Origin: Planctomycetaceae bacterium
GTDB taxonomy: Bacteria; Planctomycetota; Planctomycetia; Planctomycetales; Planctomycetaceae
Length of the DNA: 16,082 nt
Direction: 5' to 3'
NCBI GenBank assembly: GCA_027080405.1
Contig: JALWSL010000516.1
Span: 1 to 16,082 of the forward strand
A program made the translations under genes and the position numbers. The notes below the pieces were generated by a model. That model had not been told where the DNA came from, did no database searches, and was given only the letters and a program-made list of their open reading frames with translations. Below are positions 7,303 to 15,690 of the stretch, in pieces. Position 1 is the stretch's first letter, and each line of letters starts with the position of its first letter.

Positions 7303-9447
7303 TCATCTTCCCTGGACAACTTTCGCCTGTTTGAGAACGGTGGCGTAGTCGCCCGTGATATGCAGAATCTCGTCGTTATAGAAACCTTTGGGGAAAATTT
7401 CCTTTTCCTCTTTCTTCTTTTTCCCTTTTTTATCCTGATCTTTCTCTTTTTTCAGCTCGGGGAAGAGTTCTTCCAGTTCGTCCTCTTCAATCTCCCGCTG
7501 TTTTCCGAGAACTTTCTCATTCAGGCTGACCGTTTTGCGGTTTTTCCGTTTCACGTAGCGTTCGATCTGCTTTTTCACTTTCTTGAAGTCATCACTGGCG
7601 GCAACCCTCTTTTCGCTTTCCCGTTTGAGTCGATTGATGACCGGTCTACTTGTCATCGCGACATTATAAACATTGTCGGCTTCGGGAATGCTGTCAAACG
7701 GCAACGCGTTATCCAGGAACGATTCGCCCAAATCCATATGATCGAGACGAGAGGGCAGAACAATATCCGAACGGACTCCCCGATTCTGGGTGCTGTCGCC
7801 ATTGACACGGTAGAACTGCTGAATGGTCAATTTCAACGCTCCCAAATCCGCATTACTGCGGAACAGCCTGATACGGACATCGGGATCGGAAACCGGCATC
7901 ACATTCTGAACCGTTCCCTTGCCGTGCGTTGTTGTATCGCCCACGATGATGCCTCGGTGGTAATCCTTGATGACACCGGCAAAAATTTCTGAAGCGGAAG
8001 CGGAAAGACGGTTGCAAATCACAACCAACGGCCCGGCGTATGCGACATCCGGGTTTTCGTCGCGATGGGAACGGATTGTCCCATCGAGTTCCTTCACCTG
8101 CACAACCGGCCCGGTTTTGATGAACAGGCCGGAAACGCCGATCGCTTCGCTCAATGCACCGCCGCCATTGTTTCGCAGGTCGATTACGACAGCGTCGACT
8201 CCCCCCCGGGCTTCGAAATCAGCCAGCACCTTGCGGACATCCTTTTCGGTACTTTTGAAGTCAGCCGCCCCGCGTTGGGCTCCCTCAAAATCCCGATAGA
8301 AGGAAGGAATTTTGATGACACCGACTTTCATCGGCCGTCCGATCCGCTGCTGGACTCCCGCTTCCAGACCATTGATGATTTCTCCCTTGACTTCCGACTG
8401 TTTCAGTTCAATTTTCTGGCGAACCATGGCGTAGGTTTCTACATCGCCACTATCCGCTTTTTTTACTTTCAACCGAACGGTCGTCCCTCTTTTCCCGCGA
8501 ATCAGTTGAACGACATTTTTCAGCTTCATTTCGATAATATCCACGAAGTCGCCCGTTTCCTGAGCCACCGCAACAATTTTATCGCCCGGTTCAAGACGTC
8601 CATCGGTATCAGCTGCACCGCCGGGAACGATTTCCGCAACGACCGTGTAACCGTCGTCATAGCGAAGCTGGGCACCGATCCCGTCCAGAGAAAGCCGCAT
8701 ATTGATCTGGAAATCTTCGAGTGTCCTGGGAGACATGTAACTGGAGTGCGGATCAAAGCAGCGGGCCAGAGCCGTCAGATACATTTCCGTAATTTCATGC
8801 TCATCGGTCAAACGCAGGTTGCTGGAGATCGTCCGATAGCGCCGGTGCAGTTTCTCGCGGGCTTCATCCAGGTTCTCTCCATGTTCTTCCAGTTTCAGGT
8901 CGAGCAATTCGTATTTGATCCGCTTTCGCCATCGCTCATCCAGCTCGTCCCGGGTTTTCGCCCAGGGCAGGTCGTCGGCGTCAGTCACCATTTCTTCATC
9001 GATGGTAAAATCGTGTTTCTGGTCGATCAGCTTTTGAGCCAATGCGGTCTGTCTGGCCATCGCCTTCAGATACAAGCCGAAAACATCCTGCGCGAATTTC
9101 ACATTGCCGTTTTTCAATTCGTCATCAAGCCTTTTCCGCATCACGTTCAATTTTTTGATGTCGGACTCGATAAAATAAAGCTTGTTCGGGTCGAGATCCT
9201 TGATGAAACGATCGAACAGACGGGATGAAATTTCGTCGTTCACATGGGAATGCCCGATGTGATACCGTTCGATCATTTTGCAAACCAGACGCGCTGTTTT
9301 GCCATCGTTGCTGAGATTGGTGTTGAACTGCTGAGCACCGATTGTTGTCACGACCAGACAAACACCCAAAAGGGACAGTGCGGCGATGCGGCGAAAAGTT
9401 GGTGACTTCATGAGCGATTCCCAAGTGCTTTGTTTTTGAGATGACAT
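7303..9447 (-). CDS. prc: Carboxy-terminal processing protease, Prc/Tsp type (peptidase S41)
   Basis: The 714-residue protein starts at ATG 9447. ATG 9411 (MKSPTFRR...) is an equally possible start, giving a compact signal peptide. The hydrophobic segment at about 20-38 directs it across the inner membrane. The order of parts matches E. coli Prc/Tsp: a helical N-terminal region with DLDPNKLYF, a PDZ domain (about 250-330, GIGAQL...[11 protein letters not shown]), the S41 core with [10 protein letters not shown], and a charged C-terminal domain. The serine-lysine catalytic pair is visible: Ser484 within [12 protein letters not shown] and Lys510 in HGKGTVQ, with Asp495 between. The TTTHGKG segment seems one residue longer than the E. 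coli equivalent. The C-terminal region has a Lys/Glu-rich block (about 663-684). Such proteases degrade or trim periplasmic proteins from their C-termini. It is transcribed alone, bounded by its own terminator. Confidence 0.93.
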   Translation of the reverse strand: MSSQKQSTWESLMKSPTFRRIAALSLLGVCLVVTTIGAQQFNTNLSNDGKTARLVCKMIERYHIGHSHVNDEISSRLFDRFIKDLDPNKLYFIESDIKKLNVMRKRLDDELKNGNVKFAQDVFGLYLKAMARQTALAQKLIDQKHDFTIDEEMVTDADDLPWAKTRDELDERWRKRIKYELLDLKLEEHGENLDEAREKLHRRYRTISSNLRLTDEHEITEMYLTALARCFDPHSSYMSPRTLEDFQINMRLSLDGIGAQLRYDDGYTVVAEIVPGGAADTDGRLEPGDKIVAVAQETGDFVDIIEMKLKNVVQLIRGKRGTTVRLKVKKADSGDVETYAMVRQKIELKQSEVKGEIINGLEAGVQQRIGRPMKVGVIKIPSFYRDFEGAQRGAADFKSTEKDVRKVLADFEARGGVDAVVIDLRNNGGGALSEAIGVSGLFIKTGPVVQVKELDGTIRSHRDENPDVAYAGPLVVICNRLSASASEIFAGVIKDYHRGIIVGDTTTHGKGTVQNVMPVSDPDVRIRLFRSNADLGALKLTIQQFYRVNGDSTQNRGVRSDIVLPSRLDHMDLGESFLDNALPFDSIPEADNVYNVAMTSRPVINRLKRESEKRVAASDDFKKVKKQIERYVKRKNRKTVSLNEKVLGKQREIEEDELEELFPELKKEKDQDKKGKKKKEEKEIFPKGFYNDEILHITGDYATVLKQAKVVQGR

Positions 9448-10131
9448 AATAACTCTGACAAGATCAACGGAGGGAAAGGAATCGAAACAGGACTCTCCAT
9501 AATCACACGGTGACGACGTCGCATAGTGACGGCATGTCGAGTTGAAAGCCAGGAACGCTTCCGAGCGGAGCAACCCCGCTTGCACGAGCCCGCTCCCACG
9601 GCCAAAGCTGCTAAAAGCCTGAACGCCGAACCACCATTATCTTCCCTGATCCTCCCATCTTTCACCGATAATACTAACGTATTGACAGGAACGGGGCAAT
9701 ATGCACTTCGAAGTGAGCCGGATCAGGGGATTCGACGGAATCAGAGGGTGTCAGAAATTTGCGAACAGCCAACGAATATCCACAAACAGCAAGAGTGACG
9801 TAACCTTTATGCATGAAACAAGATACAACTCACGCCTGTCAGGTGCAGCGTAACGCGAGACAGCCATCACGCTCCGGCAATCTTTCCGAACATCTGTCCG
9901 GAAAAGCAATAATAATACCCGGATGACAAGGGTCGGGCTCGAGGGAAACTTCTTCTTCGGCAGCTACCGTTTCGCCGGTCAATTCCTCATTGGGCAGTTC
10001 TTTTGTCTTGCCGGTGCATTGCCGGTGTTCGGGAATCAGCGATCACATCTAATCGCTGCCAATCCACCCGATCGCCACGAACCCGAGTCAATTACAACAG
10101 AGATGAAAAAGAATACCTTTCAACTCGGGAG
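9448..10131. other. Long intergenic stretch between two minus-strand genes
   Basis: These 684 bp contain no convincing gene. Open frames here lack usable starts or have odd composition. Visible structure: a small inverted repeat TTTCCG/CGGAAA (9883-9888, 9899-9904), an AT-rich patch around 9906-9920, and a CCCGAGT/ACTCGGG inverted repeat (10082-10088, 10123-10129) just past the stop of the next gene. That last repeat has a long loop and no T-tract, so I do not call it a terminator. Confidence 0.5.
9671..9699 (-). promoter_or_regulatory. Possible promoter of the S41 protease gene
   Basis: On the minus strand, TTGCCC (9699-9694) and TAGTAT (9676-9671) are separated by 17 bp. Each matches four of six consensus positions. 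The implied leader is a little over 200 nt. It is the best-spaced pair I found upstream, but it is unproven. Confidence 0.25.
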
Positions 10132-10914
10132 CTATTTTTCGGCGGCCCCAGCCGTTTCGGTATTGAGAATCATTATCTTCTGCCAGATTTTTTGCGACAG
10201 CCCTGTGGTCAGAGATTCCAGTTCGTTGACGGAACTGACCGCTTCGGTATCCGGGAAATATTCGATGTACATCGCTCCCACTTTTCCAATCAGGGCAAGC
10301 ATTTCAGAGGAGTAGTCGAGATATCGGCTCAGTTCGAAGCGGGTGTAGGATCGATCCGGGGAAGAAGCGGTCTCGCTGTACTGGCCGGGGGAAGTAAACT
10401 GTTCCGGATCTTTGGTCAACTGGTGCACATCGACGAGATGCGCAAGAGAGCGGAGGCGGTGGATCGCGGTTGAGGTGCGATGCCTTTTCACTCGGGTTTC
10501 AATTGTAAACAGGGACAGAATGGCGGCACCGATCAGGATAATATCGTTGAAAAGAGCTTCGGAGAGTGTGATCACATCGGTAAGAGCGAATTCTGCCATG
10601 TTCCACTGGGTCTCTCGAATAACAAGAATAGAGACGGCCAGAATGGCGAAGATGCTCAAATAGACAAAGACGCGCAGGCCCCACATCGGGCGGGAAATGG
10701 CGAGTGTCGTTTCCCGCGAGATTCGTGATATCTCGAGTAATTCCCGACAGACAGAAGCCAATCCGGCTTGAGGGAAACGTTCTTCAATCCGTCTTTCCAG
10801 CAGCTTGATGGTCGCAAAAATCTGATCCGGCTGCAAATACCTGTAATCGGTCGATTTCCCGGGAACTGCCGGCTGTGGTTTGCGGTTTTCATTTTCTTCA
10901 AATTGCTGTGTCAT
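10132..10914 (-). CDS. Two-helix membrane protein of unknown function
   Basis: The 260-residue protein starts at ATG 10914, with GGACC about five to six bases upstream. A soluble N-terminal part (1-78) is mainly helical (QIFATIKLLERRIEERFP). Two hydrophobic segments follow (about 80-99 and 118-137). The C-terminal part begins with a notably ordered motif, IHRLRSLAHLVDVHQLTKDPEQ (about 151-172), then YLDYSSEMLALIGKVGAMYIEYF (about 198-220). The His/Asp-containing motif after the second helix looks conserved and would face the cytoplasm in a hairpin topology. I cannot name the family or assign a function. The gene is divergent from the exported methyltransferase gene, sharing a 153-bp control region with 10-bp repeats. 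Confidence 0.8.
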   Translation of the reverse strand: MTQQFEENENRKPQPAVPGKSTDYRYLQPDQIFATIKLLERRIEERFPQAGLASVCRELLEISRISRETTLAISRPMWGLRVFVYLSIFAILAVSILVIRETQWNMAEFALTDVITLSEALFNDIILIGAAILSLFTIETRVKRHRTSTAIHRLRSLAHLVDVHQLTKDPEQFTSPGQYSETASSPDRSYTRFELSRYLDYSSEMLALIGKVGAMYIEYFPDTEAVSSVNELESLTTGLSQKIWQKIMILNTETAGAAEK

Positions 10915-10937
10915 TGTCAGGTCCGATCTGATAAAAG

Positions 10938-10977
10938 CTGTTTTGTGCTGCTTGATGCTGTTTGATACTGCTTGATA
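10938..10977. repeat. Four tandem 10-bp repeats in a divergent promoter region
   Basis: CTGTTTTGTG, CTGCTTGATG, CTGTTTGATA and CTGCTTGATA follow one another without gaps. A 10-bp period is about one helical turn, so the copies present the same DNA face. They lie 24 bp before the start of the minus-strand membrane protein and about 90 bp before the methyltransferase start. They could be a regulator-binding array or slippage repeats. Confidence 0.6.
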
Positions 10978-11067
10978 ATGGAACGAGCATTGTATGCATT
11001 ACGATGAAATCCCGACAGTTCGAATACCGGAGTCCTCAAGAGGTCGTACAAGTACAAGAGGTTGAAA

Positions 11068-12342
11068 ATGACTGGACGCGAACGATGTGGCAATTCGAGA
11101 CGATGCTGCATGTTGAAACGGCACGGCAAGTTGAAACGGTGTTGCATGTTCATGGTCGTGACGGGGCTGTTCTTCGCTGCAATGAACCGGCAAGCCGAGG
11201 CAGCCGACCCTTTTGAACAGAGACGGTTGGCAATGGTGAAAGAGTACATCGAAAAGGAAGGCATTACGAATCAGCGGGTGTTGCAATCGATGCGCCAGAC
11301 AAAACGACACATGTTCGTTCCGTCATCGAGTTGGCCGCTGGCCTATTATGATCAGGCCCTTTCGATTGGTCATAACCAGACGATCTCGCCGCCGTTTATT
11401 GTTGCCTACATGACACAACTTCTCGATCCGCAACCGACAGACAAGGTTCTGGAAATCGGAACCGGGAGCGGGTATCAGTCTGCTGTCCTCTCCCCGTTGG
11501 TGAAGGATGTTTTCACCATTGAAATTGTCGAAGCACTGGGCAAGCGGGCCCGGGCAACATTGAAACGCCTCGGCTACAAAAACGTCCACACCAGAATTGG
11601 AGACGGCTTCAAAGGTTGGCCTGAAGAAGCTCCCTTCGACAAAATCATCGTAACATGCTCGCCTGAAAAAGTCCCCCATCCGTTGATCGAACAACTGAAG
11701 GAGGGCGGTAGAATGATTATCCCGCTTGGCGAGCGTTACCAGCAGGTTTTCTATCTGTTTCGGAAGAAAGCGGGAAAACTGGAATTTGAAAAACTGGAAC
11801 CGACACTGTTTGTGCCGATGACCGGACAGTCCGAGCGATTGCGTCAGGTGAAACCGGATCCGGCCCACCCGCATCTGGTCAATGGCAGCTTTGAGGAAGA
11901 CGAAAACAATGATGGCCTGTTTGACGGCTGGCACTATCAAAGACGTGTCACGCGCATCAAGGGAGACGCTCCGGACGGAGACTATTTTCTTCTGTTTGAA
12001 AATGATCAACCGGGCAGGACGTCGCACATGGCTCAAGGATTCGCGATTGATGGCACAAAAGTGAAAAGGATCCGTGTCGGGCTCGACGTCAAACTCTCCG
12101 ATTGGAAGCGTGGGCCACACGGGGAACGTCCCGGCTTTCTCATTTTCTATTACGACGCGAAAAGACGACCGTTGACCTCGCAGCGTATCGGTCACTGGGA
12201 GACCAGTGAACAGTGGCGACATCTTGATACAATCGTCGCCGTGCCTGTCAACGCCCGGGAAGCGATCGTCCAAATCGGTCTCAACAACGCAGCCGGGAAA
12301 GTGGCGATTGATGACGTCAGCCTGAAAGCTGTCAATCCTTGA
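11068..12342 (+). CDS. Exported protein-L-isoaspartate O-methyltransferase-like protein with C-terminal extension
   Basis: The 424-residue protein starts at ATG 11068, with AAGAGG seven bases upstream. Residues 28-45 form a signal-peptide core, with likely cleavage after AEA at residue 45. Residues 50-262 form a PCMT domain: [12 protein letters not shown] (104-115, the family's substrate-site segment), the S-adenosylmethionine-binding motif [15 protein letters not shown] (127-141), then IEIVEAL. Such enzymes methylate abnormal isoaspartyl residues and start their repair. Residues 271-424 are an extra domain starting NGSFEED...GLFDGW and ending AIDDVSL, the pattern of jelly-roll carbohydrate-binding-like domains (CenC type). 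Export is puzzling because S-adenosylmethionine is cytoplasmic. The protein may be periplasmic with a changed function, or the hydrophobic segment may act as an anchor. The first 29 residues are encoded partly by 18-bp repeats. An alternative start is ATG 11110. Confidence 0.85.
   Translation: MTGRERCGNSRRCCMLKRHGKLKRCCMFMVVTGLFFAAMNRQAEAADPFEQRRLAMVKEYIEKEGITNQRVLQSMRQTKRHMFVPSSSWPLAYYDQALSIGHNQTISPPFIVAYMTQLLDPQPTDKVLEIGTGSGYQSAVLSPLVKDVFTIEIVEALGKRARATLKRLGYKNVHTRIGDGFKGWPEEAPFDKIIVTCSPEKVPHPLIEQLKEGGRMIIPLGERYQQVFYLFRKKAGKLEFEKLEPTLFVPMTGQSERLRQVKPDPAHPHLVNGSFEEDENNDGLFDGWHYQRRVTRIKGDAPDGDYFLLFENDQPGRTSHMAQGFAIDGTKVKRIRVGLDVKLSDWKRGPHGERPGFLIFYYDAKRRPLTSQRIGHWETSEQWRHLDTIVAVPVNAREAIVQIGLNNAAGKVAIDDVSLKAVNP
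11082..11153 (+). repeat. Four 18-bp tandem repeats encoding the signal-peptide n-region
   Basis: Units at 11082-11099, 11100-11117, 11118-11135 and 11136-11153 share the frame ACG-x-TG-x-GCA-x-TT-x-A-. The middle pair ends in GTTGAA both times. They encode six-residue cycles read as [18 protein letters not shown] and RCCMFM, supplying the basic and Cys-rich n-region ahead of the hydrophobic core. Confidence 0.6.
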
Positions 12343-12369
12343 GTATCGGCAATGCCAATGGTTCCTGAA

Positions 12370-12420
12370 GACCCGGTTCGCCGTTTGAATTTCGAGCGAG
12401 TGAATGACGGGTCGTTTTTT
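12370..12420 (+). terminator. Probable intrinsic terminator after the methyltransferase gene
   Basis: GACCCG (12370-12375) pairs with CGGGTC (12408-12413), with a further TTC/GAA pairing inside (12377-12379 with 12402-12404). GTTTTTT (12414-12420) follows. The loop is long, but the GC stem and T-tract fit a terminator 28 bp past the stop. Confidence 0.6.
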
Positions 12421-12611
12421 GTGGACGGCTTTACCGGCTGGCGACGGAATCTTCCTGATTGCCGGTGAAAAGGCGACCCGCTCTGTACAACACGCCCCGC
12501 GGTTTTGCGGTTGCTTCTGGCTACGCTTTTTTTCAGAGGGAAGTTCGCTTAAGATGCCGCCTGGTTTTTATGATCCTCACTCCTCCCCTTCACAACCGGG
12601 CAAACCAGTTG

Positions 12612-12620
12612 TGATAGAAT
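12612..12620 (+). promoter_or_regulatory. Possible extended -10 promoter of purH
   Basis: TGATAGAAT is an extended -10 element (TGn followed by TAGAAT, five of six consensus matches). No good -35 sits upstream. Transcription would start near 12627, leaving a short leader of about 14 nt before the ATG at 12641, which itself has only a weak ribosome binding site (GAGCAGA). No purine-type riboswitch is visible. Confidence 0.35.
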
Positions 12621-12640
12621 GAATTGATCGAGCAGACAAG

Positions 12641-14239
12641 ATGACCGCAATCCAAAAAAGAATTCTCGTCAGTGTCAGTGATAAAACTGGCCTGGTTCCT
12701 TTTGTCAGTGAATTGGCGTTACTCGGTTACGAAATTGTTTCTACCGGCGGAACACGCAAACACCTGCAGGAAGCCGGATTGACAGTCATCGATATTTCCG
12801 AATACACGCACTTTCCGGAAATAATGGATGGACGCGTAAAAACGCTGCACCCGAAAGTGCATGGCGCACTGCTGGGCCGTCCCGATCTGCCTTCCGATGC
12901 CGCCGCTCTCGAAGAGCATGGCATCATTCCGTTTCAGTTTGTCATCTGCAATCTGTACCCTTTTGAAGAGACGGTTGCCAAGCCCGATGTGACGATTGAG
13001 CAGGCCATCGAAAATATCGACATCGGCGGGCCCAGCATGATCCGCTCGGCTTCGAAAAATCATAAGTATGTTGGCGTGATTACCGACCCCAGCCAGTACG
13101 ATACCGTTCTGGCTGCCCTGAAAGAGGGCCATTACGACGAAACTTTCCGACGGAATCTGGCCCTGGCCGCCTTCACGAAAACAGCTAAATATGATGCCGC
13201 TATCGCTGAGTATTTCAACAAAATCAAAGCGGAGAACGAGTCTGCCGAACAGGCTGATGCAACGGAAGATGACTGGTCTGATTCGCTGAAACTCTCTTTC
13301 CAGAAAAAAGCAACGCTTCGATATGGCGAAAATCCGCACCAACGGGCCGCTTTTTATGTGGAAGAAAATGCCGCTTCTGCAACAGTTGCCCGAGCCAAAC
13401 AGCTTAATGGAAAGGAACTTTCCTATAACAACCTGCTTGATCTGGATGCGGCTTTCAATCTGGTTTCGGAGTTCGATGCTCCAGCCGTTTCGATCAATAA
13501 ACATAACAATCCGTGCGGTTGCGCGATTCATGAAAATCTGGCGACTGCGTTTTTGAATGCGTATGCGGGTGATCCGGTTTCCGCGTTCGGCTCGATCATC
13601 GGTATCAATCGGGTGGTGGATGCTGAAACCGCCGAGAAAATGTGTGAACCGGGACGGTTTATTGAAGCCGTGATTGCTCCCGGGTTCGATGAAGAAGCAT
13701 TCAAAATTTTTACGACCGTTCCCAAGTGGAAGAAGAATGTCCGCCTGATGCAATGTGCCATTCCGAGTGCGGCAGACCGAAAGGGATTCGATTACCGCAG
13801 AGTCTCGGGCGGCCTGCTGGTGCAGGACAGCGATACCCTGCCCGATCCCGAAGAAGACTGGAAAGTGGTGACGGACAGGCAACCAAGTGAGCAGGAAATG
13901 ATTGACTTGCGTTTTGCCTGGCTCGTTTGCAAACATGTGAAATCGAACGCGATCGTTTTCGCCAAAGACGGAATGGTGACCGGCGTGGGAGCCGGACAAA
14001 TGAGTCGGCTCGATTCAGCGGAAATCGCAGCCAAAAAATCGGACGGTCGCTGTCGGGGAGGCGTTGTCGCTTCCGATGCGTTCTTCCCGTTTCGAGATGG
14101 AATCGATCAGGCAGCCGCAGCCGGGATCGTTGCAGCGATTCAACCAGGTGGCTCCCGCAAGGATGACGAGGTCATTCAAGCCGCCAACGAACATGGCATG
14201 ACCATGATCTTCACCGGCAGAAGACACTTCCGCCATTAA
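12641..14239 (+). CDS. purH: Bifunctional AICAR transformylase / IMP cyclohydrolase
   Basis: The 532-residue protein is full length for PurH, which catalyses the last two steps of de novo IMP synthesis: formylation of AICAR with 10-formyltetrahydrofolate, then ring closure to IMP. The N-terminal IMP cyclohydrolase domain (about 6-145) shows ILVSVSDKTGLVPFV, ISEYTHFPEIMDGRVKTLHP and GGPSMIRSASKN. The transformylase domain (from about 218) shows LRYGENPHQRAAFY (226-239), the catalytic Lys287-His288 in SINKHNNPCG, VSAFGSIIGINR, KSNAIVFAKDGMVTGVGAGQ and the conserved C-terminal run SDAFFPFRDGI...IQPGGS...FTGRRHFRH. Nothing essential appears to be missing. It is followed after 74 bp by the cobalamin adenosyltransferase gene on the same strand, probably on one transcript. 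Confidence 0.97.
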   Translation: MTAIQKRILVSVSDKTGLVPFVSELALLGYEIVSTGGTRKHLQEAGLTVIDISEYTHFPEIMDGRVKTLHPKVHGALLGRPDLPSDAAALEEHGIIPFQFVICNLYPFEETVAKPDVTIEQAIENIDIGGPSMIRSASKNHKYVGVITDPSQYDTVLAALKEGHYDETFRRNLALAAFTKTAKYDAAIAEYFNKIKAENESAEQADATEDDWSDSLKLSFQKKATLRYGENPHQRAAFYVEENAASATVARAKQLNGKELSYNNLLDLDAAFNLVSEFDAPAVSINKHNNPCGCAIHENLATAFLNAYAGDPVSAFGSIIGINRVVDAETAEKMCEPGRFIEAVIAPGFDEEAFKIFTTVPKWKKNVRLMQCAIPSAADRKGFDYRRVSGGLLVQDSDTLPDPEEDWKVVTDRQPSEQEMIDLRFAWLVCKHVKSNAIVFAKDGMVTGVGAGQMSRLDSAEIAAKKSDGRCRGGVVASDAFFPFRDGIDQAAAAGIVAAIQPGGSRKDDEVIQAANEHGMTMIFTGRRHFRH

Positions 14240-14279
14240 ACAGGGCATCATCAAAAAAACGTCGTCAAGCCATTAAACA
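14231..14279 (+). repeat. 12-bp direct repeat spanning the purH stop codon
   Basis: GCCATTAAACAG occurs at 14231-14242, where it includes the last bases and TAA of purH, and again at 14268-14279, 37 bp later. Both copies are followed by a G-rich stretch ending GGGCA. It looks like a short duplication in the purH-adenosyltransferase gap. Confidence 0.5.
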
Positions 14280-14313
14280 GCGGGCAGAAACGAAGTGCAG
14301 GGACAACAGTAAC

Positions 14314-14874
14314 ATGGTGTACCTCGATTCAATCACCACAAAAACAGGTGATGCGGGACGAACGCGGCTCGGTGATGGAACAGAAGTTTCCAAAACCGAT
14401 TTGCGGATTGAAGCCCTCGGCTCGATTGATGAACTGAATTCGATGCTGGGGCTCTGCTGTGCACAAGGTGTTTGTGAACCTTATTTCTCCTGGGTGAGAC
14501 AGATTCAAAACGATCTGTTCGATTTGGGGGCGGATATTTCGATTCCTTTGCAGAATGATGTTGCGAACAAGAGGACGCCACGATTCAAAGAAGAACGTGT
14601 GCGACAGCTTGATGACTGGTTGAAAGAACTGCATCAACAGTTACCCGCTTTAAGCAGCTTCATCTTGCCGGGCGGTTCGCTCTGTACTGCCACGTTGCAC
14701 CTGGCGAGATCCGTTTGCCGGCGGGCAGAGCGTGATCTGTTCAGACTGGCGGAAACAGAACCGATCGCAGCGTCAATGACGATTTATCTGAATCGCCTCT
14801 CCGATTTGCTGTTCCAGATTGCACGTATCACCGATGATCCCCAAAACCCCGCGCCATTATGGAAACCAGGCTGA
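14314..14874 (+). CDS. Cob(I)alamin adenosyltransferase, PduO type
   Basis: The 186-residue protein matches the usual length of the PduO/MMAB family. It transfers the adenosyl group of ATP to cob(I)alamin, producing coenzyme B12 for adenosylcobalamin-dependent enzymes. The N-terminal ATP-binding motif is TKTGDAGRTRLGDG (residues 9-22, the family's P-loop-like segment). GSIDELNSMLG (36-46), FILPGGS (121-127), the helix LARSVCRRAER with its conserved Arg/Glu (near 133-143), and YLNRLSDLLFQIAR (157-170) complete the signature. CAGGGA lies about ten bases before the ATG. It sits 74 bp after purH. No cobalamin riboswitch is visible, and no B12-dependent enzyme gene is in the window to tell what the cofactor is for. 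Its 3' neighbour is convergent. Confidence 0.93.
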   Translation: MVYLDSITTKTGDAGRTRLGDGTEVSKTDLRIEALGSIDELNSMLGLCCAQGVCEPYFSWVRQIQNDLFDLGADISIPLQNDVANKRTPRFKEERVRQLDDWLKELHQQLPALSSFILPGGSLCTATLHLARSVCRRAERDLFRLAETEPIAASMTIYLNRLSDLLFQIARITDDPQNPAPLWKPG

Positions 14875-14981
14875 ACTGGTCTTTACCCGGCAGGAAATGT
14901 TGCTCGACGATAACTCGAACCTGACCAGAGCCAACAAAACGGTGCGACGGAAAGGTTGCGACAGATTGAAAGTACCGGATG

Positions 14982-15143
14982 CTATTTTCGGTTAGCCGAT
15001 TTCAGGAGGTAGTATCCCAGAATCAGCGATCCGATCAACAGCGTCCCGTATTCCGTAGGGCCAACATTGCCCCACCAGCGCAGCGCATAATCGCGATAAA
15101 AATCGGTATAATAGGCCGCTTTCATTTTGAGCTCGTAAAGCAT
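14982..15143 (-). CDS. Small single-pass membrane protein, 53 residues
   Basis: A short gene runs from ATG 15143 to TAG 14982. The N-terminal part is aromatic and charged (YYTDFYRDYALRWWG, residues 11-25). A hydrophobic segment follows (about 34-48, LLIGSLILGYYLLK) and a short basic tail (SANRK) ends the protein, as expected for an inner-membrane protein with a cytoplasmic C-terminus. AGGAACC lies about ten bases upstream of the ATG. An in-frame ATG at 15125 is an alternative start. The sequence looks like a genuine protein rather than chance: there is a clean boundary between soluble and membrane parts, and ordinary codon use. I do not recognise the family, and it has no neighbour that explains it. 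It ends 107 bp from the convergent adenosyltransferase gene. Confidence 0.6.
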   Translation of the reverse strand: MLYELKMKAAYYTDFYRDYALRWWGNVGPTEYGTLLIGSLILGYYLLKSANRK

Positions 15144-15602
15144 GATGACAGGTTCCTGAACAATCGGAGCGGATCGGGACAGAAAATAATTTCCGCGCCA
15201 AATGGCTTTCTCCCATTTTGCCAGTCACTCAAGGCTAGTTCACCTGTGGCATCATTGGCGTACGAACTTTCTGCTGAAGATCATCTCGCAACGCTCAGCG
15301 GGGAAGAATAACGATCGTATCGAATTTCCCGATCATCCCGCTCAACTTTTTCGCAGTTTGGATGCTCGCCCAGCTTGCCCGAGACCCAAAATCTGTCCGC
15401 TTGATCTTCTGTTCCCTGATTTTCCGGATTTATTGACGCGAAAAAAGCAATTTTTACAAGAAAATTTGACTTTGCCAAAAGTGCGGTTCCGCCCCAAGGC
15501 GTACTGCGTATCTTCTTGTCAATCAAAGAGTTACAGCCACTCCCCAGCATGGCCTTGTGTAGGATCTGAGGGGCTGATTCGAATTCTTCAGGTTGGTATT
15601 GC

Positions 15603-15653
15603 ATTCATTTCGGGTTCAGATTCAAGAAGAGGTGCCAGAAAAACCGAATGAAT
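15603..15653. repeat. Inverted repeat with a one-base bulge
   Basis: ATTCATTTCGG (15603-15613) is complementary to CCGAATGAAT (15644-15653) apart from one extra T, enclosing a 30-nt loop. No T-tract follows, so a terminator is unlikely. It could be a regulatory hairpin or chance. Confidence 0.4.
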
Positions 15654-15670
15654 AGTTTAGACGGCTGGAA

Positions 15671-15690
15671 TCAGTCTGGATCAGTCTGTT
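15671..15690. repeat. Tandem 10-bp repeat TCAGTCTGGA/TCAGTCTGTT
   Basis: Two adjacent 10-bp copies share TCAGTCTG. The pair is flanked by GGAA on the left and TTCC overlapping its right end. It adds to the short tandem repeats elsewhere in the window. Confidence 0.4.

Noticed and set aside
8065..9228. Long plus-strand frame (387 codons) opposite the S41 protease gene
   Set aside because: It is the antisense of a clearly identified protease. The Phe/Gln/His-rich translation is the usual shadow of a Lys/Glu/Asp-rich gene.
10082..10129. Inverted repeat CCCGAGT/ACTCGGG after the two-helix membrane protein gene
   Set aside because: The loop exceeds 30 nt and no T-tract follows on the minus strand, so it does not qualify as an intrinsic terminator.
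12404..12622. Plus-strand open frame between the methyltransferase and purH
   Set aside because: It starts within the terminator hairpin, has no good ribosome binding site and shows no recognisable motif.
12719..13999. Long minus-strand frame (426 codons) opposite purH
   Set aside because: purH is unmistakable on the plus strand. The opposite frame is rich in Phe, Arg, Ile and His with no motif.
15550..15600. TTCGAAT sequence resembling a tRNA T-loop
   Set aside because: The flanking bases do not form the five-base-pair T-stem, and no anticodon or acceptor stem is found at the right distance.
15281..15604. Minus-strand frame of 107 codons upstream of the small membrane protein
   Set aside because: Parts look protein-like, but it has rare codons, no clear ribosome binding site and no recognised motif. 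It remains a weak possibility rather than a call.
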